Source of the DNA: Verrucomicrobiales bacterium
GTDB lineage: Bacteria > Verrucomicrobiota > Verrucomicrobiia > Verrucomicrobiales > DEV007
Direction: 5' to 3'
Assembly (NCBI GenBank): GCA_016795505.1
Contig: JAEUHH010000064.1
Span: 62,001 to 126,000, forward strand
DNA length: 64,000 nucleotides
The position numbers were made by a program, and so were the translations under genes. Position 1 is the first letter of the stretch, and each line of letters opens with the position of its first letter. Of the stretch, positions 35,820-44,247 are shown piece after piece. The notes under the pieces are model-generated. The model did not search any database, was not told the origin of the DNA, and saw only the letters and a program-made list of their open reading frames with translations.

Positions 35820-36482
35820 ATGAAACCGTCAAAGTCTCTCTCCTTGATGTCGGTGTTGGCCTTGGCCATCGGTTCGCAGTTCGCAGCCCCGCAGGTATCC
35901 GAAGCGGTTGTTCGGGTCTATCAGGTGTCCTTCAGTGCGAAGGCGGCTGTCCGTCCGAAACCGATTACGCAAGGGGGGCGCTCCCTGGCACGAGTAGGCT
36001 TTCTGATTTACGACACCAATGCCCCGGGCCAATCAGCCACGATCGAAGTGTTTCGAAATCGAACCTATCAAATTAACGGTCCAATGTGGACTGGATTCCC
36101 GTTCCCTGGAACGAATACTCCGGATGGTGTGGGTATCATTCCGTCGGCAATCGGCCTCTCTGCGCTTGATCTGAATTCTGATGGATTCGTAGACACGGAA
36201 TTGGCTTCCATGGGCTTCGGTTTCGGTTCCACCACACATTCGCGGATCTTGGCAGGTGCGATTCCCCGGAATGGCTTTCGGATCGGAAACACGACGTTCT
36301 TCCAGACCGCTAAAGCACTCAGTGGGTATGGTTGCGTGACAGTTTCCGGAGTCGATCACTACTTCATCCGGGAGAAGTGGGCCATCAACGGCTTTTCTGC
36401 GAACAATCCTGCGAACGTCGCGGCCGGAGTGAACCTCGTGGTGGCATACCTGTTGTCTCGCGGCTACGTTGTGGCTCCCTGA
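35820..36482 (+). CDS. Low-GC exported protein of unknown function
   Basis: This 220-residue protein has a signal peptide (about residues 1-29, ending VSEAV). I do not recognise the family. The mature protein has few charged residues and contains FLIYDTNAPGQSATIEVFRN, LDLNSDGFVDTELASMGFGFGS and a C-terminal helix GVNLVVAYLLSRGYVV. The LNSDGFVD stretch could bind calcium like a dockerin or EF loop. Base composition is clearly more AT-rich than the neighbours, suggesting recent acquisition. ATG 35820 begins at the signal peptide. Confidence 0.7.
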   Translation: MKPSKSLSLMSVLALAIGSQFAAPQVSEAVVRVYQVSFSAKAAVRPKPITQGGRSLARVGFLIYDTNAPGQSATIEVFRNRTYQINGPMWTGFPFPGTNTPDGVGIIPSAIGLSALDLNSDGFVDTELASMGFGFGSTTHSRILAGAIPRNGFRIGNTTFFQTAKALSGYGCVTVSGVDHYFIREKWAINGFSANNPANVAAGVNLVVAYLLSRGYVVAP

Positions 36483-36544
36483 CAGGCATCCGCGCGCAAC
36501 TCGCCCGGTCGATGGGATATCCAGTTAATCCCCTTGGGAACGGC

Positions 36545-37441
36545 ATGACATTTCGTTCCTTTGTTCCGCGGGCGGGCGGGTTGTTTTGTGCGGTCTCCGT
36601 GTTGGTTCAGTGCAGTGAGCCACCGGAGCCGGAGGAGACCGACAGCGGACCGCCGAAAGCGGTGACGCTTTCACCTGCCACGCCTCCCGTCGCCGCCGCG
36701 GTTGACGACCCGACCGCCGCCGTGACCCTGCGCGATCCCCGCCTGGGGCCCCACGATCAGCGGGAGTTTGCGCCACTGGCCGACGAGGATCGCGCCCCGT
36801 TCGAGGCTCTGACCGGAGAGTTTTTCGCTTCCACGGATCTCGATCGGCGCCTGGAGATTCTCGATGAGATCGAGGAAGCCTATTACGGCGACCAATTGCT
36901 CCCCTTCGTCGATCGCATCCTCGCTCTCGGTCAGGATGAGTTGTCTGTGAGGGCGGTCGAGATGCTCCAGGGCAATGTTTCGCCCGCCATTTTGGCCGTC
37001 TTGGAAAAAGCTCTGGCATCCCCGTCGGAGGACGTTCGCCTCGCCGCCGCCACCGCCGGAGCCCATGTCCGCGACGATGCGCTGGTTGGCTATTACCGAA
37101 AAATCTTTGCCGATCCCAGCATCGACGTTCAGATGCAGGCGATCGAAAGCGTGGACGCCCAGTCCGAGCCACGGCGGGTGCAGATCTTCCGGGCGGCCCT
37201 TCAATCGAAGCTGCCCGAGTTGCAGGTGGCGGCCGTCGGCATCGTCCACCTGACCGCCACCCGCCAGAGTGTCGATGTTTTGTTCGAAGCGCTCGACTCT
37301 CCCCACGCCGACGTGAAGGACGAGGCGCGGTTTGCCCTGGAGTTCCTGGTGGGAGAGATCTTCTCCAGCGGCGGCCAGGCCCGCGAGTGGTGGGGTCAGA
37401 ACCGCAACCGCTTCGACAACGATCTGGCTCCCGCCGAGTAA
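36545..37441 (+). CDS. HEAT-repeat lipoprotein
   Basis: This 298-residue protein has a lipoprotein signal (GGLFCAVSVLVQC, lipidated Cys at about residue 20) and a Pro/Asp/Glu-rich linker of about 45 residues. Alpha-helical HEAT-type repeats follow from about 120 onwards: VRAVEMLQGNVSPAILAVLEKAL, VRLAAATAGAHVRDDALVGYYRKI, VQMQAIESVD, LQVAAVGIVHLTATRQSVDVLFEAL and VKDEARFALEFLV. Such solenoids scaffold proteins, here in the periplasm or outer membrane. It is convergent with the helicase gene, with repeat locus D between them. Confidence 0.82.
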   Translation: MTFRSFVPRAGGLFCAVSVLVQCSEPPEPEETDSGPPKAVTLSPATPPVAAAVDDPTAAVTLRDPRLGPHDQREFAPLADEDRAPFEALTGEFFASTDLDRRLEILDEIEEAYYGDQLLPFVDRILALGQDELSVRAVEMLQGNVSPAILAVLEKALASPSEDVRLAAATAGAHVRDDALVGYYRKIFADPSIDVQMQAIESVDAQSEPRRVQIFRAALQSKLPELQVAAVGIVHLTATRQSVDVLFEALDSPHADVKDEARFALEFLVGEIFSSGGQAREWWGQNRNRFDNDLAPAE

Positions 37442-37475
37442 GAAACTCCCTCCGCGCCTCCGCCGCTGACGTGAC

Positions 37476-37545
37476 GATGGAACAGGGTTGCCTCTCCGAT
37501 GGAACCCTGTTTGATCGGAGATCCTACCCTGTTTGATCGGAATCC
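37476..37545 (+). repeat. 22-nt lattice repeat, locus D (three units)
   Basis: The units are 37476-37497 (reverse core, ACAGGGTT), 37498-37519 and 37520-37541 (forward core, ACCCTGTT), closed by ATCC. The first two can pair as AACAGGGTT/AACCCTGTT around a 13-base loop. The third unit overlaps the end of the helicase gene and encodes its last residues (SDQTG and stop). Confidence 0.92.
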
Positions 37546-40256
37546 GAGCCCGATGGGCCGAGCAGGCCGGCTAGGATCTCCGGGGTCAGGGCGAGGCTGC
37601 GGGTGGCGCCGGAAAGCAGGTCGCCGGCGAGGTCGCCTTTTTTCTCCTGCATCTGCTGGATGCGCTCCTCCACGGTGTCCTGACAGATCAGCTTGTGGAC
37701 GAAGACGGGCTTGTCCTGTCCGATGCGGTAGGCGCGGTCGGTGGCCTGGTTCTCGGCGGCGGGATTCCACCAGGGGTCGTAGTGGATCACAATGTCCGCG
37801 CCGGTGAGGGTGAGTCCGGTGCCGCCGGCTTTCAGGGAAATGAGGAACACCTCGCCCTCGCCGCCCTGGAACCGCTCGACCAGCGACTGGCGGTCGCGGG
37901 TCTCGCCGGTGAGCTTGAGATAGGTGCAGCCGGTGGCGACGAGATGCGCCTCGATGAGGTCCAGCATGGAGGTAAACTGGGAAAAGAGCAGCACGCGGTT
38001 GCCCTCCTGCCGGAAGGTGTCGAGCAGGTCGACGAGGTGGTCGAACTTGGCCGAAGGGGCGTCGCGGCCGTCGAGCAGGCGTGGATGGCAGCAGATCTGG
38101 CGCAGTTTCAGCAGGGCGTCGAGGAACATGACGCGGGCCTCGGTGCCCTGGATGGCGAGGGCCTGACGCACGTGTTTGTCCATGGTGGAGCGCACGGTCT
38201 CGTAGAGGTCCTTTTGTGCCTCGGACATCTCGATGGTGTGGACGATCTCGGTCTTGGGCGGCAATTCCTTGGCCACGTCGTGCTTGGTGCGGCGCAGGAT
38301 GAGCGGGCCGACGCGGCGGGCCAGCGCGGCGCGCCGGGACTCGTTGCCGTTTTTCTCGATGGGGGTGCGATAGGTTTCGGTGAAGCGGTCCCAGCCGCCC
38401 AGCAGGCCGGGCATGAGGAAATGCATCAGGCTCCACAACTCGCCGAGGTGATTTTCCACCGGGGTGCCGGACAGGCAGAGCCGGTGCGCGGCGCGGAGCC
38501 GGCCGACGGCGTGGGTGACCTGGGCGCCGGGATTCTTGATGTGCTGGGCTTCGTCGAGCACGAGCAGGTGGAACTCGTGGGCGAGGAAGGCGTCGAGATC
38601 GCGTCCGATGAGGGCGTAGGAGCTGAGCACGAGATCGGCCGAGGGGATGCGGGGGAAATGCCGCTGCCGGTCGGCGCCCTGGAGGACGAGGACTCGCAGG
38701 CCGGGGGCGAATTTGGCGGCTTCGCGCTGCCAGTTCATCACCACGCTGGTCGGTGCGAGGACCAGCGATGGCCGCCCGGCATGCCGGCCGCTTTCGATCT
38801 CGGCGAGGAGATGGGCGATGGTTTGCAGGGTCTTTCCGAGGCCCATGTCGTCGGCGAGGATGCCATTCAGCCGATAGCGGGCGAGGAACTGCATCCAGTG
38901 GTAACCATCGAGCTGATATTCCCGCAGGGTGGCGCGCAGGCCGGAGGGCAGGGGCACGCGGTCGATGCGGTCGAAGCCGGTGAGCCGCTCGGCCAGTCCG
39001 GCGATCTCTGGCGGCGCCTCGACGGCGGGCAGCAGGCCCGGTTCGGCAGTGAGCAGGGCGGCATCGAGCGCGCCGAGGCGGATGGGGCCGCCGGGGAATT
39101 TGAAATCCATCAATTCCCCCAGAGTGACGAGGATGCGCCGGAATCGGCCGACCGGCAGGGCGAGTCCGCGGCCGTCGGGCAGGAAGATCATGAACTCCTG
39201 TCCGTCGGGCAGGCCCTCGGTGACTTCGAGAAATCGGTTGGCGACCAGTGCGGCGAGGATGGGCTGCAACTCGAAGGCTTCGCCATCGATCTCAAAGCCG
39301 GCGGAGAGATGGAACCACCCGCGGCCTTCCTCCACGATCTCGGCGCGCCAGGCCTGGCTGCGGAAAATCAGCGGCTTCAGGCCGAAGTCGGGAGCGAAGC
39401 GGACCTCCCAGCCGCGTTTTTCGAGCGCGGGCACGCCTTCGTGGCGGAATCGCTGCCAGAAAAATTCCTCGTGAGGCCATTCCTGCCGATTGGGGGCCCA
39501 GAGGGTGCCGGAAAAGGGAGGGCGCTCCAGTTTTCGCAGCGAGGCGGGCGGCTCCTCCGCACCGGGCAGGAAATCGAGGGCGTAGAGATGATTCAGCGCC
39601 GCGGTCTCGCGCGCCCGGTCGCGGCGGATCTTTCCCTCCGGGGTCACGATGGGCAGGAGTTGGCCGGCGGGATCGAGCGGCACGCGGTGGGTGCCGTAGA
39701 TCGCCCAGGCCTGGGCCAGTCGTTCGGGTAGCCAGGCGAGGCGCTCGCGGTCGTCGGGCCGACGCTCGAGCCGGAGAAGAAAGCGGGGTTCGGGCGTTTC
39801 GCCGGTGACCGGTGGGGGCGGGGCGGCTGGCTGGGGATCGGCTTTTGGCTCGGCGGGCAGGGCGAGGGATTTCCCCTGGGTCATGGTTTCCGCATGGGGA
39901 CTGCCACCGAGGGCGGTCTGGAGGCGCGTTTCCGGGTCTTTGGCCAGCAGTTCGAGCAGGGCGGCGGCATGTTCGCACTGGGTCGAGACGGCGCAGTCGC
40001 AGGAGGCATCGAGGGCGAGGCCGGCACACTCGCGCCACAGGGCGACGACGGGATGGTGGGTGGCGCCGTCCTTGTCGACGACGGTGGCGGTGAGTTCGGC
40101 ATCGCCGGTGTCGAGGAGTTCGGCCCGCACGTCGATGACCTGTCGGCCGCGGGCGAGTTTCTGGCCGGCTGCGAGCGCCGATCCGCCGAATCGGCGGCGC
40201 CAGTCGCCCCGGGCAAGATGGTCGGCCAGTGCGGCGGCGTCGAGCGGGGCGGACAT
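37524..40256 (-). CDS. SNF2-family helicase with SWIM zinc finger
   Basis: This is a 910-residue DNA-dependent ATPase. An N-terminal SWIM-type zinc motif (CDCAVSTQCEHAAALLELL) lies near residue 75, and a long bacterial SNF2 N-terminal extension follows. The helicase core has motif I GILADDMGLGKTLQTIAHL, motif II VLDEAQHIKN, motif III CLSGTPVENHLGELWSLMHFL and the C-terminal lobe with VLLFSQFTSMLDLI, LISLKAGGTGLTLTGAD and DRAYRIGQDKPVFVHKL. It probably remodels protein-DNA complexes or acts with RNA polymerase. The last five residues come from repeat locus D. ATG 40256 gives the usual start before the SWIM region. Confidence 0.95.
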   Translation of the reverse strand: MSAPLDAAALADHLARGDWRRRFGGSALAAGQKLARGRQVIDVRAELLDTGDAELTATVVDKDGATHHPVVALWRECAGLALDASCDCAVSTQCEHAAALLELLAKDPETRLQTALGGSPHAETMTQGKSLALPAEPKADPQPAAPPPPVTGETPEPRFLLRLERRPDDRERLAWLPERLAQAWAIYGTHRVPLDPAGQLLPIVTPEGKIRRDRARETAALNHLYALDFLPGAEEPPASLRKLERPPFSGTLWAPNRQEWPHEEFFWQRFRHEGVPALEKRGWEVRFAPDFGLKPLIFRSQAWRAEIVEEGRGWFHLSAGFEIDGEAFELQPILAALVANRFLEVTEGLPDGQEFMIFLPDGRGLALPVGRFRRILVTLGELMDFKFPGGPIRLGALDAALLTAEPGLLPAVEAPPEIAGLAERLTGFDRIDRVPLPSGLRATLREYQLDGYHWMQFLARYRLNGILADDMGLGKTLQTIAHLLAEIESGRHAGRPSLVLAPTSVVMNWQREAAKFAPGLRVLVLQGADRQRHFPRIPSADLVLSSYALIGRDLDAFLAHEFHLLVLDEAQHIKNPGAQVTHAVGRLRAAHRLCLSGTPVENHLGELWSLMHFLMPGLLGGWDRFTETYRTPIEKNGNESRRAALARRVGPLILRRTKHDVAKELPPKTEIVHTIEMSEAQKDLYETVRSTMDKHVRQALAIQGTEARVMFLDALLKLRQICCHPRLLDGRDAPSAKFDHLVDLLDTFRQEGNRVLLFSQFTSMLDLIEAHLVATGCTYLKLTGETRDRQSLVERFQGGEGEVFLISLKAGGTGLTLTGADIVIHYDPWWNPAAENQATDRAYRIGQDKPVFVHKLICQDTVEERIQQMQEKKGDLAGDLLSGATRSLALTPEILAGLLGPSGSDSDQTG

Positions 40257-40556
40257 GGCGAAAAGATTGGGGGAGACGGGTCGGGTGAGGGAAATCTCGG
40301 GCCTTTTGTCGGCTTGGCCCGAAAATGGCTGCGGTTGTCGCCGGGGAAAATGACGATATCGTGGCGGTCGCCAAGGGGAATCCGAATTTCCGACCGAAAT
40401 CCGATGGGCAATGAACCGAGCCAACCGGCGGCGTGAGGGCTGTGGGTAAAAATTCGCCAAAAAATCGGCGCTTGACCGCCTGAAACATTGAGATTAAAGG
40501 TCAAAGAGTCAAAACTCGACATTTCCGATAGGGAATTAGGTATTTAGCATCAAAGA
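40257..40556. promoter_or_regulatory. Divergent control region between helicase and cysH
   Basis: This is 300 bases without a gene, becoming AT-rich towards cysH. TTGACC at 40472-40477 could be a -35 box. An imperfect palindrome ATTTCC-GATA-GGGAAT at 40521-40536, close to cysH, resembles the operator style of Rrf2-type sulfur regulators. Both are suggestions from pattern only. Confidence 0.35.
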
Positions 40557-41309
40557 ATGATTGCCGCTGCTCAACCCGCCGATCGCTTGGCCGAGATCGA
40601 GTCCCGTCTGGGGCTGGATCTGCGGGCGGCGAATGCGCGTCTGGAGTCGGCCAGTGCCGAGGACCGAGTGGCGTGGGGGCTGGATGCCTTTCGCCCGCGC
40701 ATTGCCCTGAGCTCCAGTTTCGGCGCCCAATCGGCCGTATCGCTGCATCTGGTGGCGCGGCAATGGCCGGACATTCCGGTGATTCTGGTGGATACGGGTT
40801 ATTTGTTTCCGGAGACCTACGATTTCGTCGATCGACTGGTGAACCAGCTCTCGCTGAACCTGAAGGTCTACCGCAGCGAGATCAGCCCGGCCTGGCAGGA
40901 GCGCCGCTACGGCAAGCTCTGGGAGCAGGGGCTGAACGGGATCGAGAAATACAACCAGCTCAACAAGGTGGAGCCGATGAATCGCGCTCTGGTGGAGTTG
41001 GGAGTCGATGCGTGGATCACCGGCCTGCGGCGCCAGCAGAGCAAGAGCCGGGAGAATCTGGGCGTCCTGGCGATCTCGGATGGCCGGGTGAAGGTGCATC
41101 CGATCGTTGACTGGACGGACCGCGACATTTTCGACTATCTGAAGAAGCACGATTTACCCTACCATCCGCTGTGGGAGCAGGGCTACGTGTCGATCGGCGA
41201 CTGGCACACGACGCGGAAGCTGACGGACGGTCTGACCGAGGAGGAAACGCGCTTTTTCGGCCTGAAACGGGAGTGCGGATTGCATGAAAACGCGGATTTC
41301 GTGATTTGA
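40557..41309 (+). CDS. cysH: Phosphoadenylyl-sulfate reductase
   Basis: This enzyme reduces PAPS to sulfite with thioredoxin or glutaredoxin. It has 250 residues. The PP-loop-type nucleotide site is [17 protein letters not shown], followed by [17 protein letters not shown], the Arg-rich [15 protein letters not shown] and the C-terminal catalytic C240 in KRECGLHEN. The paired Cys motifs that hold an iron-sulfur cluster in APS reductases are absent, so it should use PAPS. This agrees with the APS kinase gene next to it. It is the first gene of the sulfate operon, and cysC follows after 4 bases. Confidence 0.94.
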   Translation: MIAAAQPADRLAEIESRLGLDLRAANARLESASAEDRVAWGLDAFRPRIALSSSFGAQSAVSLHLVARQWPDIPVILVDTGYLFPETYDFVDRLVNQLSLNLKVYRSEISPAWQERRYGKLWEQGLNGIEKYNQLNKVEPMNRALVELGVDAWITGLRRQQSKSRENLGVLAISDGRVKVHPIVDWTDRDIFDYLKKHDLPYHPLWEQGYVSIGDWHTTRKLTDGLTEEETRFFGLKRECGLHENADFVI

Positions 41310-41313
41310 GACG

Positions 41314-41913
41314 ATGAGCACGAACCTCCATCCCACTTTCGACCGCATGCTGCCGCGCGAGGCCAAGGAGCGTCTGCTCGGCCAGCGCGGGCTGGTGGTC
41401 TGGCTTTATGGGCTGAGTGGATCGGGTAAAAGCACCCTGGCGCATCTGCTGGAGCGCCAATTGCACGAGCAGGGGCGCTTCACGGTGGTGCTCGACGGCG
41501 ACAACGTCCGCACCGGACTGAACAACAACCTGGGATTCTCCGATGACGACCGGCGGGAAAACATCCGGCGCGTGGCGGAGGTGGCGAGGCTCTTCGCTCA
41601 GGCGGGAGTCGTCACGATCGCGTCATTCATCACGCCTAAAAACGCCCTGCGCGACCTGGCGCGGGAAATCGTGGGCGATGCCGACCTGTTGGAGGTCTAC
41701 GTGAAGGCGTCCTTCGAGACCTGTGCCGCCCGCGACGTGAAGGGGCTCTATGCCAAGGCCGAAGCCGGCGGGGTGAAGCAATTCACCGGCCGGGATTCGG
41801 CCTTTGAGGAGCCGGATCGGGCCGATCTGGTCATCGATACGGAGGCGGAGAGCGAGAGTGAATCGCTCGCGAAGCTGCTGGCGGCGGTGAATGCGCGGAT
41901 CGTGGCGGGTTGA
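41314..41913 (+). CDS. cysC: Adenylylsulfate kinase
   Basis: This enzyme phosphorylates APS to PAPS. It has 199 residues. The P-loop GLSGSGKS is at residues 33-40, followed by LDGDNVRTGLNNNLGFSDDDRRENIRRVAEVA and the substrate lid FITPKNALRDLAREI. In most relatives this lid reads FISPY. VYVKASFETCAARDVKGLYAKA and FTGRDSAFEEP follow. It is a stand-alone kinase, not fused to CysN. The start lies 4 bases after the cysH stop. Confidence 0.95.
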   Translation: MSTNLHPTFDRMLPREAKERLLGQRGLVVWLYGLSGSGKSTLAHLLERQLHEQGRFTVVLDGDNVRTGLNNNLGFSDDDRRENIRRVAEVARLFAQAGVVTIASFITPKNALRDLAREIVGDADLLEVYVKASFETCAARDVKGLYAKAEAGGVKQFTGRDSAFEEPDRADLVIDTEAESESESLAKLLAAVNARIVAG

Positions 41914-41960
41914 GCCGCGGCGGCCGAAACAAACCCGGGAAATTTCATTTCTGATTTACT

Positions 41961-42878
41961 ATGGACAGTCAAATACACTCCTATCAGGTCAATCACCTCA
42001 AACAACTCGAGTCGGAGGCCATCTTCATCCTTCGGGAGACGGCGGCGCAGTTCGACAAGCCGGCTTTGCTTTTTTCGGGAGGCAAGGACTCGATCGTGAT
42101 GGCTCATCTGGCACGGAAGGCCTTCCACCCGGCGCGACTGCCCTTCCCGCTGCTGCACATCGACACGGGGCACAATTTCCCGGAGACGCTGACCTATCGG
42201 GACGAGTTCGTGGCGGATCTGAAGGCGCGGCTCATCGTGGCGCTGGTCCAGGACTCCATCGATCGCGGCACGGCACGCGAGGAAAAGGGACCGAACCCGA
42301 GCCGCAACGCGATCCAGACGGTGACGCTGCTGGAGGCGATCGAATCGAACCAGTTCGACGCCTGTCTCGGCGGTGGTCGCCGCGACGAGGAGAAGGCACG
42401 CGCGAAAGAGCGGTTTTTCTCCCACCGCGATGACTTCGGGCAGTGGGATCCGAAGAATCAGCGCCCGGAACTGTGGAACATCTTCAATGGACGCAAACAT
42501 CACGGCGAGCATTTCCGGGTATTCCCGCTCAGCAACTGGACGGAGATGGACGTGTGGCAATACATCAAGGCGGAGAAGATTCCGCTGCCGAATCTGTATT
42601 TCACCCACGAGCGGGTGGTCTTCAAACGCGCCGGCGCGTGGTTGGCGGTGTCGGAATTCGTCACTCTGGGAGAGGACGAGGAGCCGTTGAAGAAGACCGT
42701 CCGCTTCCGCACGATCGGGGACATGACCTGCACCGGTGCGGTGGAGTCGGAGGCCTCAACGCTGGACGAAATCATCCAGGAAGTGGCGACGGCCCGGCAA
42801 ACCGAGCGGGGCACCCGGGCCGATGACAAGCGTTCCGAGACGGCGATGGAAGACAGGAAGAAGGAAGGTTACTTCTGA
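41961..42878 (+). CDS. cysD: Sulfate adenylyltransferase subunit 2
   Basis: This is the catalytic subunit that makes APS from ATP and sulfate, driven by GTP hydrolysis in CysN. It has 305 residues, the usual size. Landmarks are HLKQLESEAIFILRE, the PP-loop LLFSGGKDSIVMAHLA, LHIDTGHNFPETLTYRDE, CLGGGRRDEEKARAKER, FRVFPLSNWTEMDVWQYI and TIGDMTCTGAVESEA. It is followed after 40 bases by cysN; that gap holds a short 10-nt tandem repeat. Confidence 0.97.
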   Translation: MDSQIHSYQVNHLKQLESEAIFILRETAAQFDKPALLFSGGKDSIVMAHLARKAFHPARLPFPLLHIDTGHNFPETLTYRDEFVADLKARLIVALVQDSIDRGTAREEKGPNPSRNAIQTVTLLEAIESNQFDACLGGGRRDEEKARAKERFFSHRDDFGQWDPKNQRPELWNIFNGRKHHGEHFRVFPLSNWTEMDVWQYIKAEKIPLPNLYFTHERVVFKRAGAWLAVSEFVTLGEDEEPLKKTVRFRTIGDMTCTGAVESEASTLDEIIQEVATARQTERGTRADDKRSETAMEDRKKEGYF

Positions 42879-42893
42879 TGTCTTTGGGCAGTA

Positions 42894-42913
42894 TTAACAG
42901 GATTTAACAAGAT
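42894..42913 (+). repeat. Two-copy 10-nt tandem repeat in the cysD-cysN gap
   Basis: TTAACAGGAT (42894-42903) is followed directly by TTAACAAGAT (42904-42913) and a T run reaching the cysN start codon. It occupies most of the leader just before cysN. Confidence 0.7.
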
Positions 42914-42918
42914 TTTTT

Positions 42919-44202
42919 ATGAGTGACGAAAATATCACGGCTGGCTATTTGGACATGGATCTGCTGCGTTTCACAACTGCGGGCAGCGTGGACGACGGGA
43001 AATCGACTTTGATCGGTCGTTTGCTTTACGACTCCAAGAACACGTTCGAGGATCAAATGGAAGCCGTGGAGCGCAGTTCGAAGCAGCGCGGCGACGAAAA
43101 CATCAACCTGGCGCTGCTGACCGACGGCCTGCGGGCCGAGCGGGAGCAGGGGATCACCATCGATGTGGCCTACCGCTATTTCGCGACGCCGAAGCGTAAG
43201 TTCATCATCGCTGACACGCCCGGCCACATTCAATACACCCGCAACATGGTGACGGGCGCCTCGACGGCTAACCTGGCGATCATCCTGGTCGATGCGCGGC
43301 TCGGGGTCATCGAGCAGACCTGCCGCCACGCGTTCATCGCCGACCTGCTCCGCATCCGGCACATCGTGCTGGCGGTGAACAAGATGGACCTGGTGGAATA
43401 CAGCCAGGAGGCGTTCGACAAGATCGTTGACGAGTTCAAGCGCTTCGCCTCCCGCCTCGACAATCTGGTGGATATCACGGCCATTCCCATCTCCGCTCTG
43501 CATGGCGACAATGTGGTGACGAAGTCGGACAAGATGCCCTGGTACCACGGTCCCGACCTGTTGTATCATCTGGAGACGGTCTATATCGGGTCGGATCACA
43601 ATCATGTCGATCCGCGCTTCCCGGTGCAGTGGGTGATCCGGCCGCACTCGGACGAGCATCATGATTACCGTGGCTACGCCGGTCGCGTGGCGGGTGGTGT
43701 CTTCAAGCCCGGCGACGATGTCGTCATCCAGCCTTCCGGCTTTGCCACCAAGATCAAGTCGATCGACTCGTTCGAAGGGCCGGTGGAGGAGGCCTTCGCG
43801 CCTCTGTCGGTGACCGTCACCCTCGAGGACGAGATCGACATCAGCCGCGGCGACATGATCGCGAAGCCGAACAACCAGCCGCACAAAAGCCAGGAAATCG
43901 ATGCGATGATCTGCTGGTTCTCCGACAAGACGAAGCTCGCGCTGCGCGGAAAGTACTTTCTGCGCCACACCACCCGGGAGGTGAAGGCCATCGTCGAGGA
44001 AGTGCGCTACAAGGTGAACATCAACACGCTGCACAAGATCGAGGACGACCTGGAGTTCAGCCTGAACGACATCGGCCGCATCTCCCTGCGCACCTCGGCG
44101 CCGCTGCTCTATGACAGCTACCGGCGGAATCGCATCACCGGCAGTTTCATCCTGATCGACCAGCACACCAATGAGACGGTGGCGGCCGGGATGATCGTGT
44201 GA
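42919..44202 (+). CDS. cysN: Sulfate adenylyltransferase subunit 1 (GTPase)
   Basis: This regulatory GTPase subunit of ATP sulfurylase has 427 residues. GTPase motifs are G1 AGSVDDGKST, G3 DTPGH and G4 NKMD, with the REQGITIDVAYRYF switch region typical of CysN. Domains 2 and 3 of the elongation-factor type follow (FPVQWVIRP, RGYAGRVAGGVFKPGDDV, PLLYDSYRRNRITGSFILID). The kinase domain fused to CysN in some bacteria is absent; CysC is encoded separately upstream. It ends the operon. Confidence 0.97.
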   Translation: MSDENITAGYLDMDLLRFTTAGSVDDGKSTLIGRLLYDSKNTFEDQMEAVERSSKQRGDENINLALLTDGLRAEREQGITIDVAYRYFATPKRKFIIADTPGHIQYTRNMVTGASTANLAIILVDARLGVIEQTCRHAFIADLLRIRHIVLAVNKMDLVEYSQEAFDKIVDEFKRFASRLDNLVDITAIPISALHGDNVVTKSDKMPWYHGPDLLYHLETVYIGSDHNHVDPRFPVQWVIRPHSDEHHDYRGYAGRVAGGVFKPGDDVVIQPSGFATKIKSIDSFEGPVEEAFAPLSVTVTLEDEIDISRGDMIAKPNNQPHKSQEIDAMICWFSDKTKLALRGKYFLRHTTREVKAIVEEVRYKVNINTLHKIEDDLEFSLNDIGRISLRTSAPLLYDSYRRNRITGSFILIDQHTNETVAAGMIV

Positions 44203-44247
44203 GCGGCGAAAGTTTGACCGGATCAGCTCTGCGCAGCGAAGCGTGGC

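Noticed and set aside
37695-39731. 678-codon frame opposite the SNF2 helicase
   Set aside because: It is an antisense shadow caused by high GC and codon bias; the helicase motifs on the minus strand are unmistakable.
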